DNA of 64,000 bases, taken from contig NZ_CP166730.1 in assembly GCF_041320665.1 (NCBI RefSeq), positions 2,046,001-2,110,000 of the forward strand, in the 5' to 3' direction. This DNA is from Comamonas sp. GB3 AK4-5 (GTDB taxonomy: Bacteria; Pseudomonadota; Gammaproteobacteria; Burkholderiales; Burkholderiaceae_C). Positions within the stretch are counted from its first letter, which is position 1, and every line of letters starts with the position of its first letter. A program made the position numbers and the translations under genes. The notes under the pieces were generated by a model. That model saw nothing but the letters and a program-made list of their open reading frames with translations, was not told the origin of the DNA and did no database searches. Shown here piece after piece: positions 40,496 through 50,309 of this stretch.

Positions 40496-41920
40496 ATGAA
40501 CCACCGCACCACACCTTCCGATAGCGCAGGCCAGACCTGTCCTTTTGCTGCACGCCAGCCCGCTACGCGCGTCGACGCCGCGTCATCTCCCTGGCCGCCG
40601 GGCCCGCCCTCGGGGCTGGCGGGCTGGGGTCTGCTCAGGCAGATGGCGGGCGATATGTTGGGGACCTTGTCCGCATGGCAGCGGCGTTATGGCGATGTCT
40701 TTCATGTGCGCACCTGGCCCGAGCACCAGGTCATGATCACGGACCCGGCCCTGGTGCGCGAGCTGCTCGTGGGCCAGAACCAGGCACTGATCCGCTGGGA
40801 GCATGGTCTTCGGGTGCTTTCTCAGCTGCACGGGCGCAGCGTGCTGATCAGCGAGGGAGAAGCCTGGCGCAGCAAACGCCAGGCCCTGGTGCCCTTGTTT
40901 GCCCCCAAGGCCATGCAGGCCCGGGTGCCGGAGTTGGCCATGACGATAGCCAGCGCTCTGGATACCTGGCCCAGCCAAGCCGAGGACTGGCCCGTCGAGG
41001 AGGCGATCACCGCTTTGACCATGGACATCATCATGCGTCTGGTCTTTTCCCTGCCCATAGGCGAGCATGGGGCGCAGGCCCAGCACAGTCTGCGTGTGTT
41101 GAGCCATGCGGCCGATCGCGAGTTTTACTGGCGCTGGCACTGGCCCGACTTCATGCCCTGGAAAAAGGCCAAGCGCGAGACCAAGGCCTGGCTGCATGGC
41201 TTTATCGACCGCCAGGTCCAGGCGCGCCTACAAATGAAGGAGGGGCCCGAGGACTTGCTGGGCCGCTTGCTTGCATTGCACCGCGAACAGCCCCAGACCT
41301 GGAGCCTGCAGGCCGTGCGCGATGAATGCATGACCGCGTTTTTGGCCGGCCATGAAACGGTGGCCAGCACGCTGACCTGGTGGGCCTGGTGCATGGCGGC
41401 CCATCCCGAAGCGCAGCAGGCTGCGGCCCAGGAGGTTGCGCAGCAGTTGCAGGGCCGCCAGCCCACGGCCCAGGACCTGGCCGGCCTGCACCAGCTCAAC
41501 CTGGGTTTGCAAGAGACCATGCGGCTCTACCCCGCGGCCCCCTTGCTTCTGAGCCGGCGCAGCACCCAGCCCATTGCGCTGGGGCCCTGGCGCTTTCCCG
41601 CGCGCACCATGTTCATGTTGCCGCTGGGGCTGATGCAGCGCGATGCACGCTGGTTTCCCGAACCCGATGCCTTCAGGCCCGAACGCTTTGAAGCGCCCAT
41701 GGAGCGCGGCAGCTTTATGCCATTTGGTGCCGGGCCGCGTGTGTGCCTGGGCCAGCATCTGGCCAGCACGGAGATGGTGGTGATTGCCGCCATGCTGCTG
41801 CAGCGCTTTGTATTGCAGCCTCTGCCCGGGGCCCAGCCGCCCCAGCCCAGGCTGCACATCACGCTGCGGCCGGCCACACCGCTGCGGCTCAGGCTGCGGC
41901 GGCGTGGAGTACAGAACTAA
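40496..41920 (+). CDS. cytochrome P450
   Basis: A 474-aa soluble monooxygenase. The I-helix oxygen-binding motif AGHET, the K-helix ExxR (ETMR), the PERF-type segment (FRPERFE) and the heme-ligand loop FGAGPRVCLG are all present. Sequence character is closer to the CYP102/CYP4-like class than to camphor-type bacterial enzymes (long N-terminal part with PPGPP-like PWPPGPPSGLAGWG). No ferredoxin or reductase gene is adjacent, so redox partners must be encoded elsewhere. Divergent control by the AraC protein is likely. The substrate is unknown, possibly a hydrophobic acid. Confidence 0.9.
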   Translation: MNHRTTPSDSAGQTCPFAARQPATRVDAASSPWPPGPPSGLAGWGLLRQMAGDMLGTLSAWQRRYGDVFHVRTWPEHQVMITDPALVRELLVGQNQALIRWEHGLRVLSQLHGRSVLISEGEAWRSKRQALVPLFAPKAMQARVPELAMTIASALDTWPSQAEDWPVEEAITALTMDIIMRLVFSLPIGEHGAQAQHSLRVLSHAADREFYWRWHWPDFMPWKKAKRETKAWLHGFIDRQVQARLQMKEGPEDLLGRLLALHREQPQTWSLQAVRDECMTAFLAGHETVASTLTWWAWCMAAHPEAQQAAAQEVAQQLQGRQPTAQDLAGLHQLNLGLQETMRLYPAAPLLLSRRSTQPIALGPWRFPARTMFMLPLGLMQRDARWFPEPDAFRPERFEAPMERGSFMPFGAGPRVCLGQHLASTEMVVIAAMLLQRFVLQPLPGAQPPQPRLHITLRPATPLRLRLRRRGVQN

Positions 41921-41923
41921 AGG

Positions 41924-44035
41924 CTAACGACTGCGCGCATTGACCACGGCATCGGCCACATTGCTCGGCGCTTCGCTGTAGCGCTTGAACTCCATGCTGT
42001 AGGTAGCGCGGCCCTGGCTCATGGAGCGCAGCTGGGTGGCATAGCCAAACATCTCGGACAGTGGCACCTCGGCCTTGATGCTCTTGCCGCCGCCGGCGAT
42101 GTCGTCCATGCCTTGCACCATGCCGCGGCGTGAGGACAGATCGCCCATCACCGAGCCGGCATAGTCTTCGGGCGTTTCCACCTCCACCGCCATCATGGGC
42201 TCCAGGAGCACCGGGCTGGCCTGCTTCATGCCGTCCTTGAAGCCGAAGATGGCTGCCATCTTGAAGGCTTGCTCGGACGAGTCCACGTCGTGGTAGGAGC
42301 CAAAGGTCAGGCGCACGCGCACATCCACCACCGGATAGCCCGCCAGCACGCCGGAGGTGATGGCCTCGAGCACGCCTTTTTCCACGGCCGGGATGTACTC
42401 GCGCGGCACAACGCCGCCCTTGATCTCGTCGGCGAACTCAAAGCCCTTGCCGGCCTCGAGCGGCTCCAGCGTGAACACCACATGACCGTACTGGCCCTTG
42501 CCACCGGACTGGCGCACAAACTTGCCGTCCACATCGCTGACACGCTTGCGTATGGTCTCGCGGTAGGCCACCTGGGGCTTGCCCACATTGGCCTCCACAT
42601 TGAACTCGCGCTTCATGCGGTCGACGATGATTTCCAGGTGCAGCTCACCCATGCCGGCGATGATGGTCTGGCCGGACTCCGGGTCGCTGCGCACGCGCAG
42701 CGAGGGGTCTTCCGCTGCCAGGCGCGACAGGGCCAGGCCCATTCTTTCCTGGTCGGTCTTGGCCCTGGGCTCTATGGCCTGGGCAATCACCGGCTCGGGA
42801 AAGCTCATCTTCTCCAGCACGATGGGGGCGCTGGGGTCGCACAGCGTCTCGCCCGTGGTCACGTCCTTCAGGCCCACGCAGGCGGCAATATCGCCGGCGC
42901 GGATCTCGTCGATTTCCAGGCGCTCGTTGGCATGCATTTGCACGATGCGGCCGATGCGCTCCTTCTTGCCGCGAATGGGGTTGTAGACCACATCACCCTT
43001 GGACAGCACGCCCGAATACACGCGCACAAAGGTGAGCTGGCCCACGAATGGGTCGGTCATCAGCTTGAAGGCCAGGGCGGCGAATTTTTCACTGTCGTCG
43101 GCATGGCGCACCAGGGTGGCGCTGTCGTCACTGTCCTCGCTGTGGCCCAGCACGGGCGGCACATCCAGCGGCGAGGGCATGAGCTCCACCACGGCGTCCA
43201 GCAGGCGCTGCACCCCCTTGTTCTTGAAGGCCGAGCCGCACAGCATGGGCTGGATCTCGGTGGCAATGGTGCGCAGGCGCAGGCCGGCAATGATGTCGGC
43301 CTCGGGCAGATCACCATCGTTCAGGTAGCGGTCGGTCAGCTCCTCACTGGCCTCGGCCGCGGCCTCGACCATTTTCAGGCGCCATTCGGCAGCCAAAGCC
43401 TGCAGCTCGGCCGGGATCTCGCGGTACTCGAACTTCATGCCCTGGCTGGCGTCGTCCCAGTAGATGGCCCGCATCTTGACCAAATCGACCACGCCGGCAA
43501 ACCCTGCCTCGGCGCCGATGGGGATCACGATGGGCACGGGGTGGGCCTTGAGCCGGTCCACCATCATCTGGCGCACGCGGAAGAAGTCCGCTCCGGTGCG
43601 GTCCATTTTGTTGACAAAGGCCAGGCGCGGCACCTTGTACTTATTGGCCTGGCGCCACACGGTTTCGGACTGGGGCTGCACGCCACCGACCGAGTCATAA
43701 ACCATGACGGCGCCGTCGAGCACGCGCATGGAGCGCTCCACCTCGATGGTGAAGTCCACGTGGCCGGGGGTGTCGATGATGTTGATGCGGTGGGCCGGGA
43801 AGTTGCGCTCCATGCCCGACCAGAAAGCCGTGGTGGCCGCCGAGGTGATGGTGATGCCGCGCTCTTGCTCCTGGGCCATCCAGTCCATGGTGGCGGCACC
43901 GTCATGCACCTCGCCCAGCTTGTGGCTCACCCCGGTGTAGAACAGGATGCGCTCGGTCGTGGTGGTCTTGCCGGCGTCGATGTGCGCGGAGATGCCGATG
44001 TTGCGATAGCGTTCTATGGGAGTGTGGCGGGCCAT
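41924..44035 (-). CDS. fusA: elongation factor G outside the str operon
   Basis: A 703-aa translational GTPase that moves tRNA and mRNA on the ribosome. It has G1 AHIDAGKTT, the switch region [15 protein letters not shown]3 DTPGH and G4 NKMDR, and full-length domains II-V ([19 protein letters not shown]). AAGGAGG lies just before ATG 44035. No rpsL, rpsG or tuf gene is next to it, so this is likely the second EF-G copy known in many betaproteobacteria rather than the str-operon gene. A palindrome about 105 bp upstream (44140-44157) may control it. Its 3' end lies 3 bp from the P450 gene. Confidence 0.92.
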   Translation of the reverse strand: MARHTPIERYRNIGISAHIDAGKTTTTERILFYTGVSHKLGEVHDGAATMDWMAQEQERGITITSAATTAFWSGMERNFPAHRINIIDTPGHVDFTIEVERSMRVLDGAVMVYDSVGGVQPQSETVWRQANKYKVPRLAFVNKMDRTGADFFRVRQMMVDRLKAHPVPIVIPIGAEAGFAGVVDLVKMRAIYWDDASQGMKFEYREIPAELQALAAEWRLKMVEAAAEASEELTDRYLNDGDLPEADIIAGLRLRTIATEIQPMLCGSAFKNKGVQRLLDAVVELMPSPLDVPPVLGHSEDSDDSATLVRHADDSEKFAALAFKLMTDPFVGQLTFVRVYSGVLSKGDVVYNPIRGKKERIGRIVQMHANERLEIDEIRAGDIAACVGLKDVTTGETLCDPSAPIVLEKMSFPEPVIAQAIEPRAKTDQERMGLALSRLAAEDPSLRVRSDPESGQTIIAGMGELHLEIIVDRMKREFNVEANVGKPQVAYRETIRKRVSDVDGKFVRQSGGKGQYGHVVFTLEPLEAGKGFEFADEIKGGVVPREYIPAVEKGVLEAITSGVLAGYPVVDVRVRLTFGSYHDVDSSEQAFKMAAIFGFKDGMKQASPVLLEPMMAVEVETPEDYAGSVMGDLSSRRGMVQGMDDIAGGGKSIKAEVPLSEMFGYATQLRSMSQGRATYSMEFKRYSEAPSNVADAVVNARSR

Positions 44036-44139
44036 GGTGACCTCCTTGGGTGTAGCCGCGAAAGTGATTCTGCGCTGGAAAAATGACAAGCGCTGCACCT
44101 GTAGCGCCGGCGCGGAATCGGAAGCAGTAAATATTAAAT

Positions 44140-44157
44140 GTACGAAGACATTCGTAC
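44140..44157. promoter_or_regulatory. perfect 7-bp palindrome GTACGAA-GACA-TTCGTAC
   Basis: An 18-bp inverted repeat in an AT-rich stretch between fusA (minus) and the ArsR-type gene (plus). Its form, two 7-bp arms with a 4-bp spacer, fits a dimeric repressor site such as those of TetR-family proteins. No TetR gene is adjacent. The 446 bp from 44036 to 44481 otherwise hold the fusA ribosome-binding site, a short unlikely frame after 44197 and a repeat at 44335-44396. Confidence 0.5.
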
Positions 44158-44334
44158 TGTTAGCATGGGTATTGCCTGCCGGCGCACAATAAAGACTTGG
44201 CGTGTAGTGATTGCGACAAGCTGGCAGCTCCCAGTGATTCAGAGCGAAGTGTTCTTGTGTCCATGGCCTTAAAACAGGCGCGTACCAAGACCAGGGCAGC
44301 GCGTAGGGGCCTAAGCCGGCCGCCCCGCAGCGCT

Positions 44335-44396
44335 GCTGCCGTCCACCTCCCGCGCAGCGAGAGAGGGGGAAGGCGCCAAAGGCGACTCAGGGGGAG
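44335..44396. repeat. intergenic inverted-repeat-like sequence
   Basis: Contains CCTCCCGCGCAGCGAGAGAG and a GGCGCCAAAGGCG-type stem next to CTCAGGGGGAG. Sequences of this composition recur between genes of Comamonadaceae. No second copy was found in the window, so the repeat assignment relies on general knowledge. Confidence 0.3.
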
Positions 44397-44481
44397 TTAG
44401 AACTTATGGCACATTACGCGGCTTTGCTTGTTACATGTCCGGGGCTGTTGCAACAGCCCCGGCACTGGACCGAACGGAGCC

Positions 44482-44820
44482 ATGATTCCCAACCACCCTG
44501 AACGCGCGCAGATTCGCCTGGAGAACTTGCTCACCGCCCTGGGCAACCCCTTGCGCCTGGCCATCGTGCGCCAGCTGGCGCAGCTGGCCGAGGGCGAGGA
44601 ACGCAGCTGCGGCTCGCTGCTGCGTGACCAGAGCAAGTCCACCATGACCCACCACTGGCGCGTGCTACGCAGCAGTGGCGTGATCTGGCAGCGGCCCGCC
44701 GGCCGCGAGAATCTGCTGTCCCTGCGCCGCGATGATTTGGAGGCGCGTTTTCCGGGTCTGCTCGATGCCTTGTTGAGCGCGATGGAGAGCGATGCGCTGA
44801 CCCAGCAAACCACGGCCTAG
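44482..44820 (+). CDS. ArsR-type winged-helix regulator
   Basis: A 112-aa DNA-binding protein. LTALGNPLRLAIVRQLAQ is the family's opening helix, SKSTMTHHWRVLRSSGVI the recognition helix region and PAGRENLLSLRRDDLEARFPGL the wing and dimer helix (by position). No metal-binding cysteine pair (ELCVCDL type) is seen, so it probably senses a non-metal signal or acts constitutively. ACGGAG precedes ATG 44482. No clear target operon is adjacent; the palindrome 325 bp upstream is too far for simple autoregulation. Confidence 0.8.
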   Translation: MIPNHPERAQIRLENLLTALGNPLRLAIVRQLAQLAEGEERSCGSLLRDQSKSTMTHHWRVLRSSGVIWQRPAGRENLLSLRRDDLEARFPGLLDALLSAMESDALTQQTTA

Positions 44821-44880
44821 GAAGCTTGATTTTTCAATCAAAAAGCGCTGTAAGGCTTATGCGGACTGCGTAAGAAGCTA

Positions 44881-44917
44881 TCAAAACAAAAGCCCGCTTG
44901 AAAACCAGAGCGGGCTT
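44881..44917 (-). terminator. intrinsic terminator downstream of pyrD
   Basis: On the minus strand AAGCCCGCT and AGCGGGCTT (plus 44909-44917 and 44890-44898) form a 9-bp stem, with TTTTGTTTTG after it. It lies about 180 bp beyond the pyrD stop and could also end the forward ArsR unit less efficiently. Confidence 0.7.
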
Positions 44918-44975
44918 GGAGGGCGGCCGGAGCGGGCGTCAGAAGTCCGGAGGGCGCTCGGATTTTCTCCACAAC

Positions 44976-45066
44976 GCCCAGACGGCGCTTCAGGCGCGGC
45001 GTCTCGCCCGCAGACAGTACGAGATACGGCAAGGGTGAGCAACAAAGCATGAAGCGCCGTCTGGGC
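44976..45066. repeat. 91-bp element with perfect 17-bp inverted ends
   Basis: GCCCAGACGGCGCTTCA (44976-44992) is repeated exactly as its reverse complement at 45050-45066. The interior contains CGCAGACAGTACGAGATACGGCAAGG, by position 45010-45034, and a similar CGCAGGCAGTAC...GGTACGGCAAGG string is inside the 104-bp element at 63121. It looks like a small hairpin-forming repeat of the genome. It lies between the pyrD stop and its terminator. Confidence 0.7.
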
Positions 45067-45095
45067 GCCCCAAAACGATTCACCTATAAAAACTT

Positions 45096-46142
45096 CTATC
45101 GCATATCGCGCAGGGCGCGGGCGGATTGGAGGATGAGCTCAGGGCCGGCATAGATCAAGCCGCTATAGATCTGCACCACATCAGCCCCGGCCTGAATCTT
45201 GGCCACCGCATCTTCGGCGCGCATGATGCCGCCCACGCCGATGATGGGAAAGTCCTTGCCCAGGGCTGCGCGCAGCAGGCGGATCACGCGGTTGCTGGCT
45301 TCAAAGGCGGGCGCGCCGCTGAGGCCGCCGGTTTCCTCGGCATGGGCCATGCCTTTCACGGCTTCGCGGCTGATGGTGGTGTTGGTGGCAATCACGCCAT
45401 CCATGCCGTGGCGGCGCAGCGTGGCGGCAATCACATCCACCTGGGTATCGTCCAGGTCGGGCGCAATCTTCACAAAAATCGGCACGCGGCGGCCTTGCAG
45501 GGCGGCCAATTCCTCGCGGCGATCGGCAATGGCGGCGAGCAGCGCGTCCAGCGCCTCATCGCTTTGCAGGGCGCGCAGATTCTTGGTGTTGGGCGAGCTG
45601 ATGTTCACCGTCACATAGTCGGCGTGGGGGTAGACGCCTTCCAGGCAAGTCAGATAGTCGCGGGTAGCGTCTTCAATGGCCGTGGCGGCGTTCTTGCCGA
45701 TGTTCAGGCCCAGCAGCATGGGCTTGCCCTGCTGGCGAGCTGTGGACTTTTTGACGTTGGCGATAAAGGCGTCCAGCCCGTCGTTGTTAAAGCCAAGGCG
45801 GTTGACCAGAGCCTTGGCCTCGGGAATGCGGAACATGCGGGGCTTGGGGTTGCCCGGCTGGCCTTTGGGGGTGACGGTGCCCACCTCCACAAAGCCAAAG
45901 CCCATGGCGGCTAGACCGTCGATCACGCGGGCGTTCTTGTCCAGACCGGCAGCCATGCCCACGCGGTTGGGAAAGTGCAGGCCGGCCAGCGTGACGGGGT
46001 CGTTCACCAGTTCATTGGACCAGGCACATTGCAGCGGCGTGTTCTGGCCCCGGGCCAAAGCGTTCATGGTGAAGTCGTGGGCGGCTTCGGGATCCATGCT
46101 GAACAGAAAGGGGCGGAGCAGGGCGTAGGGAATAAGGGACAT
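45096..46142 (-). CDS. pyrD: dihydroorotate dehydrogenase, quinone-dependent
   Basis: Oxidises dihydroorotate to orotate in pyrimidine synthesis at the inner membrane, passing electrons to quinone. The 348-aa product has the class 2 features: N-terminal amphipathic region ([20 protein letters not shown]), [14 protein letters not shown], the catalytic serine segment TVNISSPNT, and FMN-contact [11 protein letters not shown] (by position). The start MSLIPY at 46142 is chosen by family likeness; upstream codons run into the divergent rpiA leader. rpiA starts 34 bp away on the other strand. Confidence 0.95.
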   Translation of the reverse strand: MSLIPYALLRPFLFSMDPEAAHDFTMNALARGQNTPLQCAWSNELVNDPVTLAGLHFPNRVGMAAGLDKNARVIDGLAAMGFGFVEVGTVTPKGQPGNPKPRMFRIPEAKALVNRLGFNNDGLDAFIANVKKSTARQQGKPMLLGLNIGKNAATAIEDATRDYLTCLEGVYPHADYVTVNISSPNTKNLRALQSDEALDALLAAIADRREELAALQGRRVPIFVKIAPDLDDTQVDVIAATLRRHGMDGVIATNTTISREAVKGMAHAEETGGLSGAPAFEASNRVIRLLRAALGKDFPIIGVGGIMRAEDAVAKIQAGADVVQIYSGLIYAGPELILQSARALRDMR

Positions 46143-46176
46143 GGAGATAATTCGAGGATTTGCTGGATTTTCCCCC

Positions 46177-46875
46177 ATGACGACCTCTGCTGCACCCCTC
46201 ACCCAAGATGAACTCAAAACCCTGGTCGGCCAGGCAGCCGTGGCCTATGTGACGCCGGGTGACATCGTGGGGGTGGGCACGGGCTCTACGGTCAACAAAT
46301 TCATCGATGCCCTGGCCCCCATCAAGGACCAGATCAAGGGCGCGGTCTCCAGCTCCGTGGCCAGCACCGAGCGCCTGAAGGCACTGGGCATCCCCGTGTT
46401 CGACGCGAATGAGGTGGACAGCCTGGCGGTCTACATCGACGGCGCCGATGAAATCGACGGCCAGGGCCATATGGTCAAGGGCGGTGGCGCCGCACTGACG
46501 CGCGAAAAAATCGTTGCTGCCATGGCCCAGCGCTTTGTCTGCATTGTCGATGCCTCCAAGCTGGTGAAGGCCCTGGGTGCCTTCCCGCTGCCGGTGGAAG
46601 TGATTCCCATGGCCACGCAGCAAATCGTGCGCCGCTTTGCCGCCATGGGCGGCCAGGCCACGCTGCGCCTCAAGGACGGCCAGCCCCTGGTGACCGACAA
46701 CGGCCAGCATATCCTGGACGTGCGTGGCCTCTCGGTGACCGACCCGCTGGCTTTTGAGTCCGAAGTCAACCAGTGGCCCGGCGTGGTCACCGTGGGCGTG
46801 TTTGCCCACCAGAAGGCCCACATCTGCCTGATGGGAACGGCAGAGGGCGTGAAGAATATTGCCTACACGCTCTGA
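46177..46875 (+). CDS. rpiA: ribose-5-phosphate isomerase A
   Basis: Interconverts ribose 5-phosphate and ribulose 5-phosphate in the pentose phosphate pathway. The 232-aa protein shows [13 protein letters not shown], the YIDGADEID catalytic segment, [13 protein letters not shown] and the [16 protein letters not shown] run (by position). MTTSAAPL at 46177 is the probable start; an earlier in-frame ATG at 46141 would overlap the pyrD start region. The neighbouring pyrD makes sense because both feed nucleotide synthesis. Confidence 0.94.
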   Translation: MTTSAAPLTQDELKTLVGQAAVAYVTPGDIVGVGTGSTVNKFIDALAPIKDQIKGAVSSSVASTERLKALGIPVFDANEVDSLAVYIDGADEIDGQGHMVKGGGAALTREKIVAAMAQRFVCIVDASKLVKALGAFPLPVEVIPMATQQIVRRFAAMGGQATLRLKDGQPLVTDNGQHILDVRGLSVTDPLAFESEVNQWPGVVTVGVFAHQKAHICLMGTAEGVKNIAYTL

Positions 46876-47001
46876 ACAACCTTCTTCAAAGCCAAGCGCT
46901 GCGAAGCGAAGGCTCCCAGGGCTTGTCTGTTCTGGCCATGGCCTTGGCCAGGGTTGGCAGCATGTGCATGCCGTAGGGCCTTGATTGGAGGCGCGATGGG
47001 T

Positions 47002-48036
47002 TTAGCGCTGCCAATCGCTCCAGCTCGGTAGCCGTTCCTGCCCCACCACCTCCACCGACTGGGCCAACAAAATGGCCCGCGCCGTGGCCACTGCTACGGC
47101 CTCGGCGGCCAGGGTGAAGAGGGTCATCAGGCCCAAGGTCTTGCCGGCCTGGCCCGTGCCCAGGGCGAACAGCGTGTCGCCGTCGCTCATGGTGTGTACC
47201 GGGTTGATGGCGCGCGCCAGACCGTCGTGGGCCACGGTGGCCAGGCGCTGGGCCTGGGGCTTGGTGATTTGGGCGTCGGTGGCCACCACGCCGATGGTGG
47301 TGTTGCTGCCGGCCAGAATGGGCCGGGGCTCTTCACCGCGCAAGAGCGCATCGCGGCTGCACAGCAGCTGCTGTCCATCGGCCGTGCGTGCGCCAGCCAG
47401 CAACTGGCCGGTGTAGGGGTGGTAGACATCGCCCAGGGCATTGCAGGCCACCAGGGCGCCCACGGTGACGCCATCCACGGTGAAGCTGGCCGTGCCAATG
47501 CCGCCCTTCATGGCCCGGGCGGCGCCAAAAATTTTGCCCACCACGGCCCCTGCGCCGGCGCCTACGCTGCCCTCCAACGGGCGTTCGCGGCTGGCGGCCT
47601 GGCAGGCTTTGTAGCCGGCAGCGGCATCGGGCCGGATGCGCATATCGCCCAGCATCACATCAAACAGCACGGCGGCGGGTACCAGCGGGATGCGGCCCAC
47701 GCCAATGTCCAGGCCGGCGCCTTGCTCTTCCAGCCAGCGCACGCAGCCGGTGGCCGCGTCCAGCCCCCAGGCACTTCCGCCGGCCAGGGTGATGCCATGC
47801 ACCTGCTGCACCAGGTGGCTGGGGTCCAGCAAATCGGTCTCGCGCGTGCCGGGCGCGGCACCGCGCACATCGACACCACCCACGGCGCCTTGCGGGCACA
47901 GCACCACGGAGCAGCCGGTGGGGCGGCGCGCATCGCTGTGGTGGCCCACGGTGATGCCTTGCACGCGGGCGATATGGCCGTTGTGGGCCAGCAGGTCATG
48001 GACGGAGGCGGGAGCAGGCAGAGGGCTGGTGGTCAT
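47002..48036 (-). CDS. P1 family (DmpA/S58) aminopeptidase
   Basis: A 344-aa Ntn-like self-processing peptidase of the L-aminopeptidase/D-esterase group. Typical segments are ITVGHHSDARRPTGCSVVLC near the start, GGSAWGLDAATGCVRWLEEQG by position 86-106, KGGIGTAS before the expected processing region, and SDGDTLFALGTG. Members cleave N-terminal residues or beta-peptides. It has no signal peptide. It is divergent from a MetQ-like gene, with 158 bp between starts. Confidence 0.85.
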   Translation of the reverse strand: MTTSPLPAPASVHDLLAHNGHIARVQGITVGHHSDARRPTGCSVVLCPQGAVGGVDVRGAAPGTRETDLLDPSHLVQQVHGITLAGGSAWGLDAATGCVRWLEEQGAGLDIGVGRIPLVPAAVLFDVMLGDMRIRPDAAAGYKACQAASRERPLEGSVGAGAGAVVGKIFGAARAMKGGIGTASFTVDGVTVGALVACNALGDVYHPYTGQLLAGARTADGQQLLCSRDALLRGEEPRPILAGSNTTIGVVATDAQITKPQAQRLATVAHDGLARAINPVHTMSDGDTLFALGTGQAGKTLGLMTLFTLAAEAVAVATARAILLAQSVEVVGQERLPSWSDWQR

Positions 48037-48194
48037 GGGGCAGTGTGGTGCTTTATATGCTTTAAGTGATAAACAAATAGGCTTTGATTCTCTAGAGAGT
48101 ATCCGTGGTGGCCTGATACTTGGAGGTTACATATCGCCGCCAGTGTTTGCCCGCAGGCGCTCTCTTTCTCTCTGTCCTTCGCGAGTCCTTTGAT

Positions 48195-49028
48195 ATGAAC
48201 GCACGCATTTTCTCTCGCCGCCACGCCGTGCTGGCGGCTTCGGCCCTGGCCTTGTCGGCTGCCCTGGGCGCTGCCCCGGCCCTGGCGCAAAACGCCGCCA
48301 AGAAAAACCTGTTGATCGGTGCCACCGCGGGCTCCAACTACGACCTGCTGCAAAAAGGCATTGTTCCGCTGCTGCAGAAAAAGGGCTACCAGATCAAGCT
48401 GGTGGAGTTCAACGACTATGTCCAGCCCAATCTGGCCTTGTCTGACGGCTCGCTGGATGCCAACTTCTTCCAGCACCGCGCCTACTTTGACCAGTTCACC
48501 GCCGACCGCAAGCTGGCGCTGACCGCCATCGCCCAGGGCCCTGTGGCGCCTATGGGTGTCTACAGCAAAAAGCACAAAACCTTGGCCAATGTGAAGACCG
48601 GCGCCAAGGTGGCCCTGCCCAATGACCCCAGCAATCTGGCACGCGCGCTGCTGGTGTTGCAGCAAGCCGGCCTGGTGCAGATCAAGCCCGGCGTGAACCC
48701 GGCACGCATTTCCGAGCTGGACCTGGCGGCCAATCCGCACAAGCTCAAATTCCTGCCGCTGGAGGCTGCCCAGCTGCCGCGAGTGCTGGAAGACGCCGAT
48801 TACGTGGTGGTGAACGGCAACTTCGCCATCTCCTCCGGCTTGAAGTTGAGCGAAGCCGTGGCGCTGGAAAAAACCCCCGACCAGTACCTGAATGTGGTGG
48901 CGGTGAAGACCGGCAACGAAAACACCGAATGGGCCAAGGACCTGGCCGCTGCCTACCGCTCGCCCGAGTTCAAGGCCGTGGTGGACAGCCAGTTTGTGGG
49001 CTACGCCAAGCCGGCCACGCTGCGCTGA
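48195..49028 (+). CDS. MetQ/NlpA-family substrate-binding protein 1
   Basis: A 277-aa periplasmic protein with an N-terminal signal (RRHAVLAASALALS, cleavage near ALAQN) and no lipobox. Family motifs are VEFNDYVQPNLALSDGSLDANFFQH by position 82-106 and VVVNGNFAISSGL. MetQ proteins deliver methionine to the MetN-MetI ABC transporter, but no metN or metI is adjacent, so it either serves a transporter encoded elsewhere or binds another ligand. A closely related second gene lies beyond the porin. TTACATATCG at 48126-48135 upstream recurs in similar form before the second gene. A very strong terminator follows. Confidence 0.85.
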   Translation: MNARIFSRRHAVLAASALALSAALGAAPALAQNAAKKNLLIGATAGSNYDLLQKGIVPLLQKKGYQIKLVEFNDYVQPNLALSDGSLDANFFQHRAYFDQFTADRKLALTAIAQGPVAPMGVYSKKHKTLANVKTGAKVALPNDPSNLARALLVLQQAGLVQIKPGVNPARISELDLAANPHKLKFLPLEAAQLPRVLEDADYVVVNGNFAISSGLKLSEAVALEKTPDQYLNVVAVKTGNENTEWAKDLAAAYRSPEFKAVVDSQFVGYAKPATLR

Positions 49029-49045
49029 GCGGTCCCGCCTGGGTC

Positions 49046-49084
49046 AGCAACAAGGGCCGCATCTGCGGCCCTTGTTGCTTTTTT
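49046..49084 (+). terminator. strong intrinsic terminator after binding protein 1
   Basis: AGCAACAAGGGCCGC and GCGGCCCTTGTTGCT form a perfect 15-bp stem around ATCT, followed by a T run to 49084. Confidence 0.93.
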
Positions 49085-49192
49085 ACCGCAGATTGCGGCG
49101 TAAAACGAAAAAAACGGCCTGCTGTCCTCTGTTCAAAGCCGATTTCTTGTGCACACAGTTGAAAATCCGCCCCGTAGTCACAAGGAAACCCC

Positions 49193-50242
49193 ATGAAAAA
49201 AACATTCATCGCCTGCGGCGCCGCTTTGGCCTGCCTGAGCGCCGCCCACGCACAAAGCAATGTCCAGGTCACCGGTCTGGCAGATGCCTATGTCGGCTCC
49301 ATGAAGCTGGCGGGTCAGGAACGCACCAACCAGGTGGGTTCGGGCGGCATGACCACCTCCTGGTGGGGCGTGCAAGGCACGGAAGACCTGGGCAGCGGCC
49401 TGAAGGTCGGTTTCAACCTGGGCGCTTTCTTCCGCCTGGATGAAGGCACGCCCGGTCGCTTCAATGGCGACACCTTCTTTGCCCGCGACGCCAATGTCTG
49501 GCTGGGTGGCAATTTCGGTACGGTGCGCCTGGGCCGCTCTATGGCCCCCAACTTCCTGCCCACCATCTTGTTCAACCCCTTTGGCGACTCCTTCACCGTC
49601 TCGCCCCTGGTGCTGCATGGCAACACGCCCTGGCCTTCCTTCGCCCAGGACTACCGCACCACGGCCGCTGACACGGGCTGGAGCAACCAGATCACCTACA
49701 CCACGCCCAAGTTCGGCGGTCTGACGGCCAATGTGCACTACCAGTTCGGCGAGAAGGCCGAGGCCAACAGCAAGAAGAACGTGGCTGCCAACCTGCTGTA
49801 CCAGCAAGGTGCTCTGGGCCTGACCGCCTTCATCGAGCGTGCCCAGGTGAACAACCCCAGCCTGGCCCTGCTGCCCTACACCAAGCAGAACTGGATGCTG
49901 GGCGGCAGCTACGACCTGAGCGTGGCCAAGCTGTTTGCCACCTACGGCCAGTCCAAGAACCGCAACAGCGACACTTACGAAGGCAAGACCTTCTCCCTGG
50001 GCGTGGATGTGCCCGTGACCAAGGCTGGCTCCATCAAGGCCGCTTTTGCCCAGACCAAGGTGGAAGCCCGTGCCGTGAACGGCGGCCCGCTGGTGTTTGA
50101 CGGCAAGCGCTCGACCACCTCCATCGGCTACGACCACAATCTGTCCAAGCGCACCGATGTGTACGGCGTCGTCATGAATGACCGCGTCACCGGCCTGAAG
50201 TCGGGCACCAGCGTGATTGCTGGCATTCGCCACCGCTTCTAA
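49193..50242 (+). CDS. general porin (Gram-negative porin family 4)
   Basis: A 349-aa outer-membrane beta-barrel. It has a signal peptide (MKKTFIACGAALACLSAAHA), then QSNVQVTGLADAYVG as the first strand, a PEFGG-like acidic and aromatic loop region, alternating strands and the C-terminal SVIAGIRHRF with the terminal Phe required for barrel assembly. It would allow diffusion of small hydrophilic molecules. Position between two MetQ-like genes suggests a joint role in uptake, although each gene has its own terminator. AAGGAAACC precedes the ATG. Confidence 0.93.
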   Translation: MKKTFIACGAALACLSAAHAQSNVQVTGLADAYVGSMKLAGQERTNQVGSGGMTTSWWGVQGTEDLGSGLKVGFNLGAFFRLDEGTPGRFNGDTFFARDANVWLGGNFGTVRLGRSMAPNFLPTILFNPFGDSFTVSPLVLHGNTPWPSFAQDYRTTAADTGWSNQITYTTPKFGGLTANVHYQFGEKAEANSKKNVAANLLYQQGALGLTAFIERAQVNNPSLALLPYTKQNWMLGGSYDLSVAKLFATYGQSKNRNSDTYEGKTFSLGVDVPVTKAGSIKAAFAQTKVEARAVNGGPLVFDGKRSTTSIGYDHNLSKRTDVYGVVMNDRVTGLKSGTSVIAGIRHRF

Positions 50243-50285
50243 GCCGATCTCGGCGGGCTGCATGCCCGCTGTGCATCGCATACCC

Positions 50286-50309
50286 ACCCGGCCTTGGCCG
50301 GGTTTTTTT
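50286..50309 (+). terminator. intrinsic terminator after the porin gene
   Basis: ACCCGGCC and GGCCGGGT arms with a T run of seven (50303-50309). The rest of the 311-bp gap to the next gene is AT-richer and holds TTACATAT at about 50335 and GTAGATCTCTTGATCC, possible regulatory sequence of binding protein 2. Confidence 0.85.

Noticed and set aside
42269..44086. 605-codon frame antisense to fusA
   Set aside because: Shadow of a strongly conserved gene with biased third positions.
44197..44400. 67-codon Arg-rich frame after the palindrome
   Set aside because: It runs into the intergenic repeat at 44335, has no ribosome-binding site and no family likeness; at most a relic.
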